A stretch of DNA of 64,000 nt. It comes from Fratercula arctica. Taxonomy: Eukaryota > Chordata > Aves > Charadriiformes > Alcidae. A program made the translations under genes and the position numbers. The notes beneath the pieces are model-generated. The model was not told where the DNA came from, made no database searches, and saw only the letters and a list, made by a program, of their open reading frames with translations. How positions within the stretch are numbered: the first letter of the stretch is position 1; each line of letters opens with the position of its first letter. Location: assembly GCA_947846985.1 (NCBI GenBank), contig CANTUZ010000001.1, positions 147,962,447-148,026,446 of the forward strand. Direction: 5' to 3'. Positions 49,018 to 63,700 of the stretch are shown here, piece after piece.

Positions 49018-51752
49018 GTTTAATCAAGAATATAATCCTTACTTTGTTAATGAGACAGTTCTGGGAGACAATGACAAATGTCCTCCTGAGATCAAAACAC
49101 ATCACATGTACTGTATCACCAAAACTACAACTGGGCATATGGGGACATCTGGTTGCTTTGTCATGATTTAGTCCCAACAGATTTAGGTTATCTGTTACTT
49201 AATACTTTACCATCTTCTAAGCATTTACAAATAATCCAATAACCTTCTAGTAACTGAAGGTACGCTGATGAAATCCTTGGCTGCTCAAAGCTACTTGCAG
49301 TTGTCATCTTTTCACAACAGTTCTGGTTGCCTTAAGTCTTTATTCATGAAATTACATTAAATGATCAAAATAGTTCATTCTTAGATGGTACAGCAAATAC
49401 CAATTTGATCATTTAGTTTAATCTCTTACGTAAAGCTTGATTCCAAGATTACATAGTGGAAATAAAATAGGGTGATTCTTTAGCTTTCAACATTTTCTTG
49501 ACATCAATTTTAAAGCTGTAAAATGCAAGTGGACTGAAAAAGAACTATAGGTTTTCGGAGAGTTATAGCCATATCTTTTTAGTGCTTGTGGAAGGCTCAT
49601 ACAAAGGGTTTTAAGGAATATCAAATATGATGCTGTGTAAAATCATTTTTCAGTCTTCCCTACAATCCTATACGTACTAGCTCCTAGTAGAAAATGGAAA
49701 GGTAGTTCTCTATACTGTAATCTGCATAAACTATATTGGGCTGGGGAGAAATGACTCAATAGCAATGACAGCATTACAACTTAAAGACAGATACTTGTAG
49801 GGTACTTTAGAAAACTTTCAGGATTTGTAAATGAAGAGTTCTCCTAAATGTTTAGATTTTTAACTCCTGTTATATGCAGTCACTTGCACCGCACACAAGA
49901 TACCACCAGACAAACCAACAAACTCCCAAATCCTTTCACTATGCAGTTTTCTCAGAAATTCCATAGATTCGCAGATGGTGGTTTTTATTTCGCCTAAAAA
50001 CTCAAACTAAATGCAAACCTCAAAATTGTTTGGAAAGAGAGGAAAACAGAAAAGCAGACTGAATATTCCCATACTGTATAACAACAAAGACTGTAGGGAC
50101 TGCCAAAGACTTGACTCATTTCTCCTATTTTTCTTACCCAACTCCCACTTATTGTCCAGGACTGTAGGGAAGCAATTACTTGCTTCAGAGGTTATTTCTA
50201 TAATTAAAGCAAACTGATCTGACTTTCAAAAAAGTAATTTCTGGTCAACTCCAGAAAATAGTCTGAAGTTAGGCTTTGCCTTACCTACACCCCGCAAAGA
50301 TACACTGTTATTTTAAAAACAATAAAAGAATGACCCGCGCATGCATAGTGGCCATATGAGCACATCTAACCTTTGAGATTTCCCTCCTTGTATTTTGAAC
50401 TATGTTGACGATGTCCGGATGGGATTTACAATGGCTCAAAGCTACTATTGTTCACACTACATTAAATCTACAATATATGCAATGAGATAACATAGTATTT
50501 TCACTCGGAACTTCTATTAACCCACAACTTGACTGTATTTAATGAAATATGTAGTGCTTACAGAGTTGATTTATATGGATCACTATTTACAGTGCATGTT
50601 TATAAAAGAGGAAAAAGCACCCTAAGGAACTCATGGTTCTTTTGACTTTAACAGAAAGTAAAAAGTGCCTGATTTGGCTTAGCTCAGTAACACTCCTGGA
50701 AGCCCCAAAATCTTATAGCTGGATTAGGGATGGCGACAGGAATCGCTGATGCAGCTGAAACAGCTAGCATAGGAAATGTACCATTGCTACCAATCCTGAG
50801 CCAAAACACTGCTGCATATTTTAAAACAAAAATCACAGTCATATTTATGTTTGTTGAGTATATAAGTACACAGAAACAATAAAAAAGGCATGCTGAAGAC
50901 CTGGAAATCTATTTCTGTCAGTGTTGTTGTAGAAATAAGTGGAGTGGAGAACTCACACACCTAAGGGAAAATTACACACATTCTCTTGAACAGATAAACC
51001 TTTACTTCTGACAGAACTTTGGAGAGTATTTAATTACACAAAGCATATGTTAGAATGTAGCAAAAGAACAGTGTTTTGTACTGGAAAAGGCATGCAGAAT
51101 TAGCTAGCAGAGCCTTCTTCTTAGTATATTGGTGCGCTTGAGCTATTTTACAAGCAATATGTTTTATACGTTAGTCAAAATAAAAACGTCCCTCTTTCCA
51201 TTTCTCTTCCAGTTTAACATTGAGTTAGCTGAGTAATTCTCTAAAAAAGGACAATTCTTGCTGTTCTTTTAGATAAGATGATATGCATGTAGGTTATGGC
51301 AAAACCAAACTTTTCCCAAAGCAACGCCCATTGGGCAGTAAAGAACATGGGGCACTAACGACTTTCAAGAAATTATCTTTTGCTGCACCTGCTCTCTAAG
51401 TGTGTTTGCAATAATGAACTAGCAAACTGAGAGAAGACAAGAAGGGTATTCATTCACTACTGCTAGATTGTGTAAGCCTAAAACAAGTATACATTTTAGT
51501 ACTCTGCCTATGTATGCCAAGATCTCTACTGATGAGATCTTTCATGGCAATTTCTGTAAGAATGCTGTAATCTATTAATAGAAAACCATAACAAAACCTA
51601 TGCATTCTTAACACTAAGGCTATATGCTATGTTTTTCACATCCTCACTTGAAAGAGGTCTAATTTCCTTTCACCTCCTAGAAAACTATGTTCCAAGAACT
51701 ACCAAAGGGATCACTTACAGTAAACCCAGTCCCCGGAAAACATATCCAGAAG

Positions 51753-51773
51753 AAAAAAAAAAAAAAAAAAAAA
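51753..51773 (+). repeat. A-tract of 21 bases
   Basis: A mononucleotide run. An open frame crossing it encodes polylysine and is an artefact of the repeat. Confidence 0.9.
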
Positions 51774-53562
51774 TCTCCTATGGAAAGGCATGGAAACAAG
51801 AGCACAGTGTCGCTAAGTTCTCAGGAAGTTGATGACTGGACCTCCTTTTACCAGCTCCTCCCTACAACATTAATAGTCTTAGCAATTACTGAGTGGAACA
51901 AACCCCTTTTACACCACCTGGTGTACTTTTCAGCAGTTGGTCTTGCTTCCAGGCCTGTCATGGCTCATTAAGATAGTACAGTACTTTCTCTCTACACGAC
52001 TGTTCTCGGGGACCATAGAATTCAAGATAAAATGAGATATGGAGGTTTTATCACAAGACAGAAAGAGACTGTGACATATCGTGCCAAGATTTTCGTAGCT
52101 GAAAAAGCCGCAGAAGAAAAAGTTTTTCAAGGAAAGTGAAGAGTAAAAACAAACCAGTTACACAAGATAAACATAACTTCCCAATACTTAAAGAAGCGGC
52201 GTAAACCACAACAACCTAATTCGGTGTGTGCTCATATGGGGCACCTTATTTACATAGGCTTCGCTAAAGGTCCCACTTTTTTGCTTTGCAATTTATCTTT
52301 CCGTGAAACTTTGAGATTTGAAGTTAATAGTTCTCTCACCTATGTGAATCATCTGACCGACCAGTTTTGTACTGCTGCCCATAGATAAGTTAAGCTTTTC
52401 TGCTTATTTCCATAATTCAGAATATCTAGTATCAGTTGCACTGAAAACGAAGTGGCAGGCCATCTCTAATGCTGCCATGACAGTCGGCCTCTCAGAGCGC
52501 TTGAAGGCTCATTGACAACGCAGGAGGACAGAAAGGATTCTGTCCTCTGAATGGCTTCATTCCTTAATTGCCAAGGCAAAAAAAGTGCAAAAGAGATTAT
52601 GCTTTCTCTCAAGCTTTCAGCTGAATTAAAAAATAATAGCAGAAGTCACCAAATTTGAAGATAACCAAGATCTACAATTATATTTATGAAAAGCCTTATT
52701 TTCATTGCAGTGAGGAGAACTGTGGAGTTAAAAAAAAAAGTAAATTTCTGGCCTTTCAATAAACTGTAGTCTTAAAAGACACATATCTTCACGCTGTATA
52801 TTTCAGTTTTCCTTTCGGATTCTGTGTGGTTCACTTGGAGATTAACATCAGTTCCAAGGTCAGTTTATTTGCAATTATTTAAACATAAACGTCTGTATTA
52901 TCCAGTAATTAGAAACTGATAATTTTTCATATTTCAAACTACTGCAACTGAACTTTTTACAACTTAAATGTCAAAATCTAACCCGGTGACCATATATAAT
53001 TAAAATAAACATATGTAATTATATATCTTATGCTTGAAAATTAAATAGGACAAAACAATGGTAATAGGATATTGTTGCATTCATTTTAACTGTGTGCCCC
53101 GAAAAAGACAGTTTAAAGAAATAAAATCTAAGCTTATGGAAGAAAAAAAGGGACTGATGCAGATGCCCTTGTTCAGCTTTGGCCCACACAGTAAATCCTA
53201 TGGACACGGAGTGCCCCCTGTGGGATTTGAGCTTGTCTAATTTCACATGAAGTAATTATAGGAGGTGCTTTGGTACCATTGCTGCAATCACATGATGGTC
53301 TGATATACCAGGTGGCCCACAGACCTTATGGTTCAGTTGAATACAATGAAGAGCTTGCGTTGGGCCTAGAAAGCCACACGTTGCAGATGCAAGGTTAATA
53401 TATTACTACTTTGTAGCACTGACAACAAATGTGAAATGACTACAAACTAGAGACAACTGTTTATATAAGTAGAACATACACGTACTTCTACAACTAGGAA
53501 TCACTTCTCCTCTGGAGAACTGTTGTTAAACCATAGGCATAAACCACAATTTCTCTAATGAC

Positions 53563-53588
53563 AAAAAAAAAAAAAAAAAAAAAAAAAA
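53563..53588 (+). repeat. A-tract of 26 bases
   Basis: The longest A-run in the window. No parent sequence could be recognised upstream. Confidence 0.9.
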
Positions 53589-56500
53589 TCTTTAATTTTC
53601 AAGAAGACAATTTCTGACGAGCTGACAAGTTATCACTGGATGGACATTGGTACTATCTTTTTTTCTTTTTCCTTTTTAACTGGTTCCGTTCATCATGGGT
53701 GCACAGAACCTGAAATATTTTTGTTTGGTTAAACTGTTTGTTGCATTTGAAATGACTTCTCACCTCATTTTGGATCAACTGAAATTACTCTTCTGGCCAA
53801 TAAACTATGTGCCAATTAATCACTTTCTTTTGGACTGCTTTCAATTTCAACCTCATACCTCCAGACAATAATGCTTTATTGCTGAGAGGATGAACTTTTG
53901 AGAAGATAAACCACCCCAGCTTCCACTGACTTAATTTTCAGTTGTGAGTGTTTGTATGTGTGTGTGTTTGTATTTTTCTTATCTGATAGTCAGAAAATGA
54001 ACACATGGACTTATCAAACATCTACCAAATATTTTTAAGTGACTTGCATATCATGCAGGAAAGCAGACATAAGGATGAACAGTCTTCCTGCATAGCACTG
54101 CCTAAGTTGGCATCTTATTTTTAATAGTAGCCCTTATGCAGCTCGCAGCAGGCCTTCCAACTCTGAGATGAAATAAGGAAGGAATACAATAAACAGCTTC
54201 ATTAAGCTACACAGGCCTGGTTCAACTCTGATCACTGCCTACACTCTGTATCAAACGAAACACTATCTGTGGGATGTATTCATGTAATTAGAGACCACTG
54301 TGATAAATATTGAAAAGAACACTCATGTAAAGTCACATAAGAAATCAAAAGACATTTTTTGATGGCTTGATTTGGAAACATAAATTATGTTCTATTGATT
54401 CATCTGTAATATCCTTGATTATTTTTGAAGAAAAAAAGAGTACAGTAAATTATTCTTGGACAAGCAATAATCTTTCTGTTATGTGCCAGCAGGATGAAGG
54501 ATTCAACTCTGAAGCGCCAACTCCGTTATGTAAGTCTGCATCCCTTGAATTATAGGGCTAGCAGCAATTGCAATTAGCAAGAGAAGGCATAATTCAGGAA
54601 AGGGCTGTTGGACGGTTTTCCAGGTCTGAAAGAACAGATTGAGAAATGCTCCAACTGGGACTTTTCAGCCCCGAAGCAGATGACTAGGAAGAATCTTCTG
54701 GGCCTTCTGACCATAACAAAAGGCCTGCCTAGTCAAAATAAATATATAAATAAATAAAATTAATCTCTCCTCTACATGCAGACACAGCGTCTGTTCCCCT
54801 TCCCTATAAGCGCAGTGTCCGCTGCTACAGTTTTGGCAATTGCATGAGCTCGGCCCCAGATTAGACTGTTTGTGCTCAGTTATTTTCACACACTGCCAAA
54901 ATTTGCTGACAACACCAGGAGAAAAAAAGGGAAAGGAAAACTGGTGATTTTCAACAGTTTATAACTCAGCTCAGCCTAAGCAGGTTTTTATGGGACAAAG
55001 AACAGAGATTTCTCTGTAGACAGCACTTTATTCCTGCCTAATTTAAAAGATTTGCTGTGAATGATGGAAACATTAGAACTTCTTAAAGAAAACATAACAA
55101 AAAAAAAATCCTAGCAGTTCACTAGTACTTTTTTTACAGTAGATCATGTTTAGTGATATAAATAGAGACCATTATCTACCTCTCCAGTAATTATTTACAA
55201 CAAAGTCGGGGTTTTTTTAAGAAAATGAAAATATTAGACTTAAAGGAAGAGGGTTTCAAAATACATAGTATTTCTTTAAGGAGTGAAACTTCTTCCTTGG
55301 AATAATTCACACTTGCGCTATTCTAGTGCCACAGTATTCCCTAAGGAGTGTGAAATGATCTTCTCAGGGTTACAGAGTCAGTAGTAAACACAATTTCTAC
55401 TCTAAGAAACACTACTTTAGAAATGTATTTTCACTAACGTAATACCTAACAACTTCCTATTACAACCTAGAGGTAACTTTCTGGAGTCCCCTTGTTGCTG
55501 TAACACTTTCTTTCCGTATCTAGAATCTCCAAAAGCAACATTTCCTAAGCTATTTTTCTTGTATGCTCCTCTGCCCCAGTAGCTGACTGCAGGGCCCAGG
55601 CTGTTAATCTTACACCTCTATCAAATCTCAAATTTAATCAGTGCTGCTTTTGAATATCTCAAATTTTTCCCAGTAAAGCATGCTGTAAACCTTGGGAAAC
55701 AATACTGCTTTACTGTATCTTTGAACGGATTCTGTACAACAGCTATTGTATTCCGTTAAGGATACCAAAACCAGCCAATTGCTTCACAAAATTGACCACT
55801 CATTCAATTACAGTTATTTTTGAGTTGAAATATTAAGAAACATTTTAACAAAACTGGAAAACAGATGACAAGAGTGCTCTTCATAAAAGGCATAGGCTGG
55901 GAAAGTACGGCAACAAAGAATATACTGGAGTTTCTGTATATAAATATAAGATATTTAATTGACTGGGAGTCCTCAGTAGAGACTTGTTTGCAACAGAGCC
56001 TCATGGTGAGGGTGAGTTTTTGAAGTTTGGATGCTTTTGGCAGCTTTATAGAACTTTAAGACAGACCAGCTATGACTAAAACATGCTCAGCTAGTTAACT
56101 ATACAAATGTAATGTTTTTTCCATCTTTCTCTCCATGTGCTGACAGCATTACCATTCTCTCCAGTGTTCTTCCTTCTGAGGTACAATGGATCTACCAGTT
56201 TATGCAGTTCCTGATACTACATTTCAGTACAACAACTTTCCAACAATAACTTACTCAGCTAAGAGAGGTCATCATTTAAAAGAAGGGAGTAGTTATATTA
56301 AAGGCTCTAGAGCTACACAATTCCAAATACATTTCAGGATATACTGTACACTACGTGTATATTTTAATGAGAAGGTTTGGCAGAGCAGTTCGGCAGAAGA
56401 AAGTACTGCCAAGTGATTGGATATGGGATATATCTCCAGTTGCTTTGGATTCCCACATCACCTTAAGAACTATTCTTCCCATCCCCCAATACACCAACTC

Positions 56501-56733
56501 TTAAGGCAGTCAAATTTATAGCTCAATAAAACTTTTTATTAAAAATAAAAAGTGTGGCTTTTAAGTACTTCAGTCTTCCAACATCCTTATGCCAGGTCTA
56601 GATCAGGCTGTTGTAGCTGAAAATGAAGCTGGGGAGGCTTGGCCCACTTTATCCAGCACTGCTAAGTTAGAGTTTCAAGATCTAAGCCACCTCTCTTGCC
56701 ATTTTGTAACAGCTGTTTTTCTATCCTTTCATT

Positions 56734-56779
56734 AAAAAAAAAAAAAAAGAAAGAAAAGAAAAGAAAAGAAAAGGAAAGA
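56734..56779 (+). repeat. A-tract followed by (AAAAG)n microsatellite
   Basis: Fifteen A bases lead into about six units of AAAAG with one changed unit. Confidence 0.9.
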
Positions 56780-57610
56780 GGCTAGTGTAGAAAAGTTAAA
56801 TAAATAAATAATGGCTCACAAAACCACAGTGGAGGAACCGCTGCTGGTCCTGCCAATAAAAACGTTCCTTCTCTTCAGGGCTGGCTAAACAACTGAAAGT
56901 GTTTCTAATGAACTGCTGGCAGCACTATCCATCATTGCACTAAATGGATTCATGTCTCCTTAAACTGAGGATAACTATTTATCTATAATGCACGGTCAGA
57001 AATTAGGAAGTATTTAAGCCTTAGAGGTCTAATTCCTCACTTCTCCCCACCCCCTCAAAGCTTGGTTTTATTCAGGACTCCTTATGCAAAGATGACAAGA
57101 GAAGTCTGACTGATAAAGAACTTCAAACTCTGTTCCAGTGCTAATGAATGACCCACATGAGTTTGAAAAATATGTTAACAGACCAGACATCCGCACTCTG
57201 ATTTTAGCATTACAATTACCTGACATTATGTTTATCTCTTCCCTCTTTCCTTTTTGCCATTTGTTACAATGACTTGTGTCTTACCTTAAAGTAAATTATA
57301 GGCTACTCAAAGCAAGATGGCATATTCAAAAGACACACAAAACAATTCAGTCCAAATAATTGCTTAGGATCTTTGAAAATGCTATTATGCAAAAACCAGT
57401 AGTCTGCTGCAAACAATCAGAAGGAAGAGATGCTTTTGAGCTGAAAGTGTGAAAGCAACATAGTCAGAAGTCACTTCTGAACGCTCAACTGACTGGATAG
57501 GTAGCTGCATCTGGAGAGACATATTCATACAGTGGGTTGTCTTCGGAACACCAGGGATCAGAGGAGAATTCTGAGATATCAATAAACATGTCTACAAATA
57601 ACAAAATGAA

Positions 57611-57618
57611 ACACTTAC
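57611..57618 (-). promoter_or_regulatory. ERC1: Splice donor of ERC1 exon A
   Basis: On the minus strand the exon ends ATGAA and is followed by GTAAGTGT, a near-consensus U1 site. It begins the 48,976-bp phase-2 intron. Confidence 0.88.
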
Positions 57619-57779
57619 TTCATCTCCAGGACTTCCTCCAAATGTTTCCTTCTTTCAGCTCGTAGGTTGGTCAAATGAGTTTCCTTCTCAGCCAAAGACT
57701 GCTGTGTAGAGGACAATTTTGCTTTCATTGACTCCAGCTCCTGCTTAACCTTCTCCATGGCCATCATTAGCTCTTCTAC
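57619..57779 (-). CDS. ERC1: ERC1 internal coding exon A (upstream of exon B)
   Basis: This 161-bp exon encodes 53 complete codons plus two bases of the next. The peptide runs from VEELMMAMEK through STQQSLAEKETHL to RRKHLEEVLEM. Its heptad-spaced leucines, charged residues and lack of proline are typical of a parallel coiled coil. From memory it matches the C-terminal half of ERC1/ELKS, where residues such as KVKQELESMKAKL fit ERC1 better than its paralog ERC2. ERC proteins are large cytoplasmic scaffolds; they bind RIM, liprin-alpha, Bassoon and Rab6 and organise vesicle docking at active zones and cortical microtubule sites. The exon is bounded by a CTTTAG acceptor (57785-57780) and a GTAAGTGT donor (57618-57611), read on the minus strand. 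It starts in phase 0 and ends after two bases (AA) of a lysine codon, which exon B completes. There is no internal stop. The paralog call is less certain than the family call. Confidence 0.93.
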
Positions 57780-60700
57780 CTAAAGCATTTTGAGGGAACA
57801 CAGGAGGAGAGAAAAACAGTGTAATGTGATCAACTGGAACTTACTAAATGTCACAACTAAATTGGAGCACAAAGGTTACCAGTGCATGTGCACTGCATAA
57901 CAATTCCGCAGATGGGAAGCGTCATCTAGGGCTGTGGACAGTACATCTGCACTTGACTGAAGCAACATTACAGTCTGTGATTTAACATAGTCTGGTTACT
58001 GGAATGTTACCATTACAATACCAAATTACAAATCTTCAAGTATTTCTATTTTACAAAGTGTACCACAAGGATAAAAAGATGGCCTACATGTATTAAAATT
58101 AGCCCAAACAAATGCAAGGTATTAAATGGAATACATTGATAATATACCAGAATTATAAAAAACTTCTCTGTAAATGATGCCTAAAGAAAAACGACATAAG
58201 CACTTCAATAACAAAGGTAATGTTTCTGAAACAGGGAGAGGACTGGGTTCCCATGAAGATGTGAGTAAGACTACTTCCCTCAAAATATCTGTTGAACAAT
58301 GTTTATAGGCATGTTTTGTGATTTAGCAACATAAAAGGCATTCAAAGAGTTGCTAATGGCTGACAGGTACAACAGAACGATGCTCATATGTTTGTCAAAT
58401 GGGAAAGGTTCAGAATTAACATGATTGTATATTCTAGCACAGATAATTTTAGTTCTCACTTGGGTCATGTTGTGTCTTAGAATTTATCACTAATTAACAT
58501 GCAAATCCACAATAAATGCTCAAGTATAGCTCCACGTAACATACAAAAACTCCTGGATATTCTTTTAATAATTTTATAATAATGCTTTATGGCACACATT
58601 ACTTTCACCGACTTTTTCCATAGAGATTTTCTCTATCACAACCAAGTGCTCATAAACAATTTTATAATGTGCTTCAAACGGGAGAAACTCAGATGCTACT
58701 ATTGTACATAATCAAGCATTTGTACAAATTTAGTTTGGCAATACAGCACTGCACTGCATTCATATCCCTGCATAAAAATCAACTTGTGCTCCACCCTGGA
58801 ATCGAATTACTGAAATTATATTAAACTCAATTTCTACTTACAGGTTTTTACAAAGAGAGTTGTGCACATCACTCGCTATACAGGTGCCGGAGGATGGAAG
58901 GTATGGAACATACCAGCCCTTGCTTTAATAAATCCTGCACTCCTAAAGGCAGAGCTAATAACTCAGGACAAACGTGTTTAACAAGACTGGTTTTCATCCT
59001 CCATCAGTGACAAAGCAAGAAACATTGCAATTCAGAATTAGCAGATTTATAAAAATCTAGCATAGACAATGTGCAGTGCTTGCTGCAGAAAGCCTATCTA
59101 TTTCCATTCAAATGCAGCTGACCAACATTCTTCTTATGCCCAGCAAATTAAGAAAAAAACAAAATATGCAATTATCAAAAACTACCCAAAATGTACAGCC
59201 AATAATTCATCTAGTAATCAACAGACCAAAGGGGAATTTCAGTGACACGTAGTCCCAAACTGGCTAGTATGCATATAATAACCAAACTTTTCCTGTCTTA
59301 TTAGTGTTTAGTGTGCAAAAAAAGATCAGAAACTCTGTCAATTTTTAAAATGAGGAGAAAACTCCATAAAATGAAATAGAGAAATAGGTCAGAAAGGACT
59401 GCAAAGAAAAACTGCAGAAACAATGAATAGCAAAAATACTACTAGGATGGAAACTGATGCCTAGAAAGAGAAAAACAGTAACATGCCGGGGAAGTGAAGG
59501 TGTACTAGTGTATCAGCTTCTTGTACATCAGCTTCTACTTCCTTTGGGTTGATCTGAATTACCTACACAAATATTTTCCTTTAAACTGAGAAAAAAAGAG
59601 GAACGCCAACTACAAAACCCTCTGCTTATAACAGAAAACAACCTCAAGTAAACAAGCCCCCGGCCAACTGCAACAATCAAAATGGCTTGTGTCAATCTGC
59701 CAGTTGCCAAAATAAAACAATCTTTGAAGCAACATCTTTTCCGTAATCAGGTTTGAAAGACTTCTAACATCCTTCATTCCATTCCCCATCATCACAATCC
59801 GCAATGCTAACACGGAAAGGCTGGTTTGTTTGATGCAGATCTGTAGCGCAACAACTCTGGGCCATTAAGAAAACACAAGGAGGCTCGAGGCCAATATCTA
59901 GGTCAAGGCTCCTGGCGCTAGGTGGCAAGATCTAACTGCAGGAGTACTTTGCAGTAGTGGTTATTGCAGGTACTTAAGCTTTTCCTCATTGCTCCATTTG
60001 GTAATGCTTTTAATTCTAAGGTTATATTTTGTATTTTTGCAGGTTAACAGAAAATTGATCTAATCCTGTATTAGGAATGGCTGGAATGCAAGTGGCTTTT
60101 AAACTGTGCCAACAACTTAATTTGTAACTGCCATTTACCTCCCATCCTATCCAGAAAGTACCATTCGTCACGCCATTTACTAAAGACAAAATTCACCAAA
60201 ATAGTGATGACTGCATTCACAATAAAGACTTCGTTGTTCAGATTCATCAAGTTATAGGTATTGCATGGTAGCATTTCAATTAAACTTCTACAAAACAAAA
60301 CATTTTATTTGGCAGCTTATGAATCTTAGTGCAGACCTGTCTGTGTATGTTCCAATAAGCAGTCCTGTGAGAAATGATACAGGAATATTCACTGGAAGCA
60401 AACTGCTTGCAAAGCACATCTAATTTAGCCTATACAAAAAACTTCAAATCTACCTTTGATTTTTTTTTTTACCCCTGAGAACAGCTAATTATATAATAAA
60501 GAAAAAATATTTGCCAAGAACCAGAGTTCTTGGCACGCTGAGACATTTTCAGAGACATGCTGTTGACATTTTCAATTTAACTGTAGGTCAGCTTCTGCCC
60601 TGTCAATTATAACTAGAAAGCTTCCATTTCAGGAGGCATAAAGAGTGCGCTCTTGCTCCTCTTTTCTCTCTGCTGAAATAATCGTATGTAAAGCAGAGTA

Positions 60701-63700
60701 TATCTTTGCTTATATATGACTCGCCTGTGATTCAGTTCTCTGTAGACAGGCCTGAAAGGCCTTCAGGTATTCTGAGCAGGATGGATGTGCAGAGAACTTA
60801 AACAGAGGCTATTTTTTTCATTGTTTTTAAGCACTAAGCGACCTGTGCAGGTGACAGCTTATCTTTAAGTAAGAACATGAAGCTGAATGAAGTTTCCATT
60901 AGAAGAGAGAGCTCCTGAGAGACTGAATAAACTTTGTGAAAGAGGGCAAACTATGTAAATTAGATCAGTATGGGAATCACAGTAACAGAAAAGGGAAATG
61001 TCAACAAAGGACAAATTTTTATGCAGTACTACATCTCCTTATAAAGCATGAAAGCGAGGTTTCAAAGTGCATGACAAAGGGACTTGACTATTACACTAAG
61101 AACCCTACTCCTAAACTGGAGATACAGTACTTCAGATGCAGCAATAATGCAAAACTTAGAGCTTAATATTTAATTACATGCCTGAAAACAGACACGTTTT
61201 TATGTTTCTGATTTAAGGAAAGAAATTGCTTTTCTTTCAATATACATACAGACACAGTGGGCTATGGGATAGCTGCTTGCATTCATTATTGTGTCTCAAA
61301 AGTTCCAGGCAGAATACAAAATTATGGAATTTTAGAAACTAAAGATACAAATACCAGCATGAACAAATAATTTTCCATGAGCATTGTATAAATCAGTCAC
61401 TAAAGATCTTATTTCAAAACCACCTCAGCAGACTAACTCGTATATTTAAAATTATTTGCTTTCTGAACATAGACCTTTCTTGTACAAACAAGAAATTAGC
61501 ACTACAAGACAAAATGTACTAGAAATCTGTACTTTTGCCCAGAATGAATTAGACCAGCAAAACAGAAAGTCTTGCAATTACAAGTCAGTAGTAAGAACAC
61601 TACAAGGACTGAAAAAAATAATTAACATTTCTCATAAAGTGCAACTCTCTCAGAGGACTCTCCTTTTTTTACAGCTCTTGAGTTTTTAAACTGTTTTTCA
61701 TTTCCCTGTGTACATTACTGAAATGATGAAGGGACTGCAAATTTCTGCATTATCTTTTACTTACTTGAACCGATCAGACTGCAGGACAGAAGGAAGGGAA
61801 AAAAAGACATGAAAAGAAAGACAAAGACAAGAGTTCTGGCTGCATGCAAACTTGTTTGGATCCCAGAAATTTTTCCCAGAACAGATGTTAAGACATGGAA
61901 AAAGCACGGGCCAGACTTGGGACTTAAGTATGTAATTTAACTGCCTCAAGTAACATATTACAGGGAGAAAGCACTGAGTCTGACATAACATGGATTGCCA
62001 GCAGGACCAGATGGTTTGCTTAAATCACAAGCTAATAAACCTTTACACAAAATAAGAGGGAAATGAATTATGGTTTCATCATAGCCCCATTTTCGTTAAA
62101 GCAGTAGTGTGGCTTTAGGTACTCTTAAAGACTATATCCAAGACACTTAACTAAATTCTTGGCTATTCTGAATTAAGCAAACAACTTTCAAATTCTTACA
62201 GATATTGGGAAAGCTGTTAGGCATAGCTTTTTGCAAGCTAAAAATATCAGAGGAAAATGAGAGAAATAAGTAAGCAGTAACAAGAAAAATCTTCCCCCCT
62301 CGCCTCCCTCCCGATAAAATTAAAATGTAATTTCTCGTTTGTAAGGTAAGGACTGCCCTCAACTAGGAGAACAGCTGAAAGCTCTGCCACACTGACAGCA
62401 GAAGGGCATAAAGCAGAATGGCTCTGCCCCACCACACAGGTTGGAGCTCTGGCTCCAGTTCAAGCCCCCCTTCTTCACCACCAGTGCATGAGCATGCATA
62501 TGCCTGTAGGTGGACACAGGAGTTAGAGAGACAAAAGACTACAGTCTGAAAAGCTGCAGGATACTGTAGTTGAATGCAAATTTTCTTATTGCTGTGAAAG
62601 TGAGATACTTAAACAGTTGATGTCTCTTGTTTCCATGAGTTGGTCTCTCAACAAAAACTTTCGTTATAAAAAGAAAAGGATCTGAGAGTGAAGAGGACTT
62701 AATGCTCTGTGTTGCTCCTTAGTGTCTCCACTGATGGCTCTAGGCAATGAAAAGCACTAATACTAGACAGATCACATATATGACATTACCATGTTACTCC
62801 TGCAGAATCCACGGAAACAGAAATACAGGAGTCTCTGTTATGGAGTACGTTACTTGAGTATAATCAAGAGCGCCTTTTGCTCATACTCTCAGAGCACTGA
62901 GCTCTTGCATGAAGGAGGAGGAATGAAAATTCACAGATGTTTGGAAAACAGAAAACTCCTGAACCACCAGACTTCAGGACTGAATAAGTCACAGCTGTGT
63001 CTTGTTAGTATGTTTGGAGGTAGCTTTGACAGTTGTATCTTCTAAATGAGGGCCATAAGCCATATAAATAAGCAACGGCCTACTGCTGGGACAAGAGCTC
63101 TTGAGAAGGAAGCAATAATTGTCTCTGCTTAACACATACAAAATATTTTCGAGTCAGGGCTGGAAAACGTAAGTGAAAAACTGAATTCTGATTTCTATTG
63201 AGGACAGAAAAGAAACCTGTTGTAGTCTCTGGTATCTGAAGACTGTAACAAGTTACAATTTTATTTCTGCATTTCCTTCAAGTGGAAACATTATCCAATG
63301 AAACATTCTCATTATGTTTTTTAACACTTGCAACCATATCAAAGGAAGGTGTCCCGTTTTATTTTACATGGATGTACAGTCTTAGGAAACTGTCTTGTGT
63401 TTATCTTCTGTGGCTGGCAATAAATGTTTCCAGCCCCTTGGGAACACAGCAGCAATCACTACTTCAAGGGATAAAAAACAATTCAAGGGATAACAATCTT
63501 GCAAAAGACCTGGATTTTGATCATAATTTAAAAATCTCTACAGAGGCAGAAAGACTAGAATTTAGCACATTCTGCACAGTTTTGCGCACACTCATTTAGC
63601 ACAATTTTTTACATTCAAACAAAATCTCTGGAACCACGGTTAATTCATGATACTCTGGCCACAGCTTTAAATATGGACGTCTTCAAAAGAACTTCACCTT

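Larger units (their letters stand above)
8643..57618 (-). other. ERC1: ERC1 intron of about 49 kb between exons A and B
   Basis: The intron interrupts a lysine codon after its second base (AA|A). It contains the young CR1 at 11052-12176, the solo LTR at 35494-36301, three minus-strand CR1 copies, MIR-like relics and simple repeats. I saw no further ELKS-like exon on the minus strand between the two exons. A short cassette exon could still be missed by eye. Large introns are usual for ERC1 in vertebrates. Confidence 0.85.
49018..57618. other. Intronic stretch with no gene found
   Basis: Mostly unique sequence. It contains A-runs at 51753-51773 and 53563-53588, a GT-rich run at 53945-53970, a short A/T tetranucleotide run at 54740-54762 and an (AAAAG)n repeat at 56734-56779. 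No exon signals other than exon A at the far end. Confidence 0.65.

Noticed and set aside
48463..49023. A 186-codon plus-strand open frame
   Set aside because: It is the antisense strand of the CR1 ORF2 at 48099-49017 and so has no meaning as a gene.
51687..51971. Open frames with a polylysine stretch
   Set aside because: The lysines come from the 21-base A-tract; there is no splice or coding support.
53563..53588. A-tract taken as a processed-pseudogene tail
   Set aside because: No gene-like sequence was recognised upstream and no flanking duplication was seen, so it is treated as a microsatellite.
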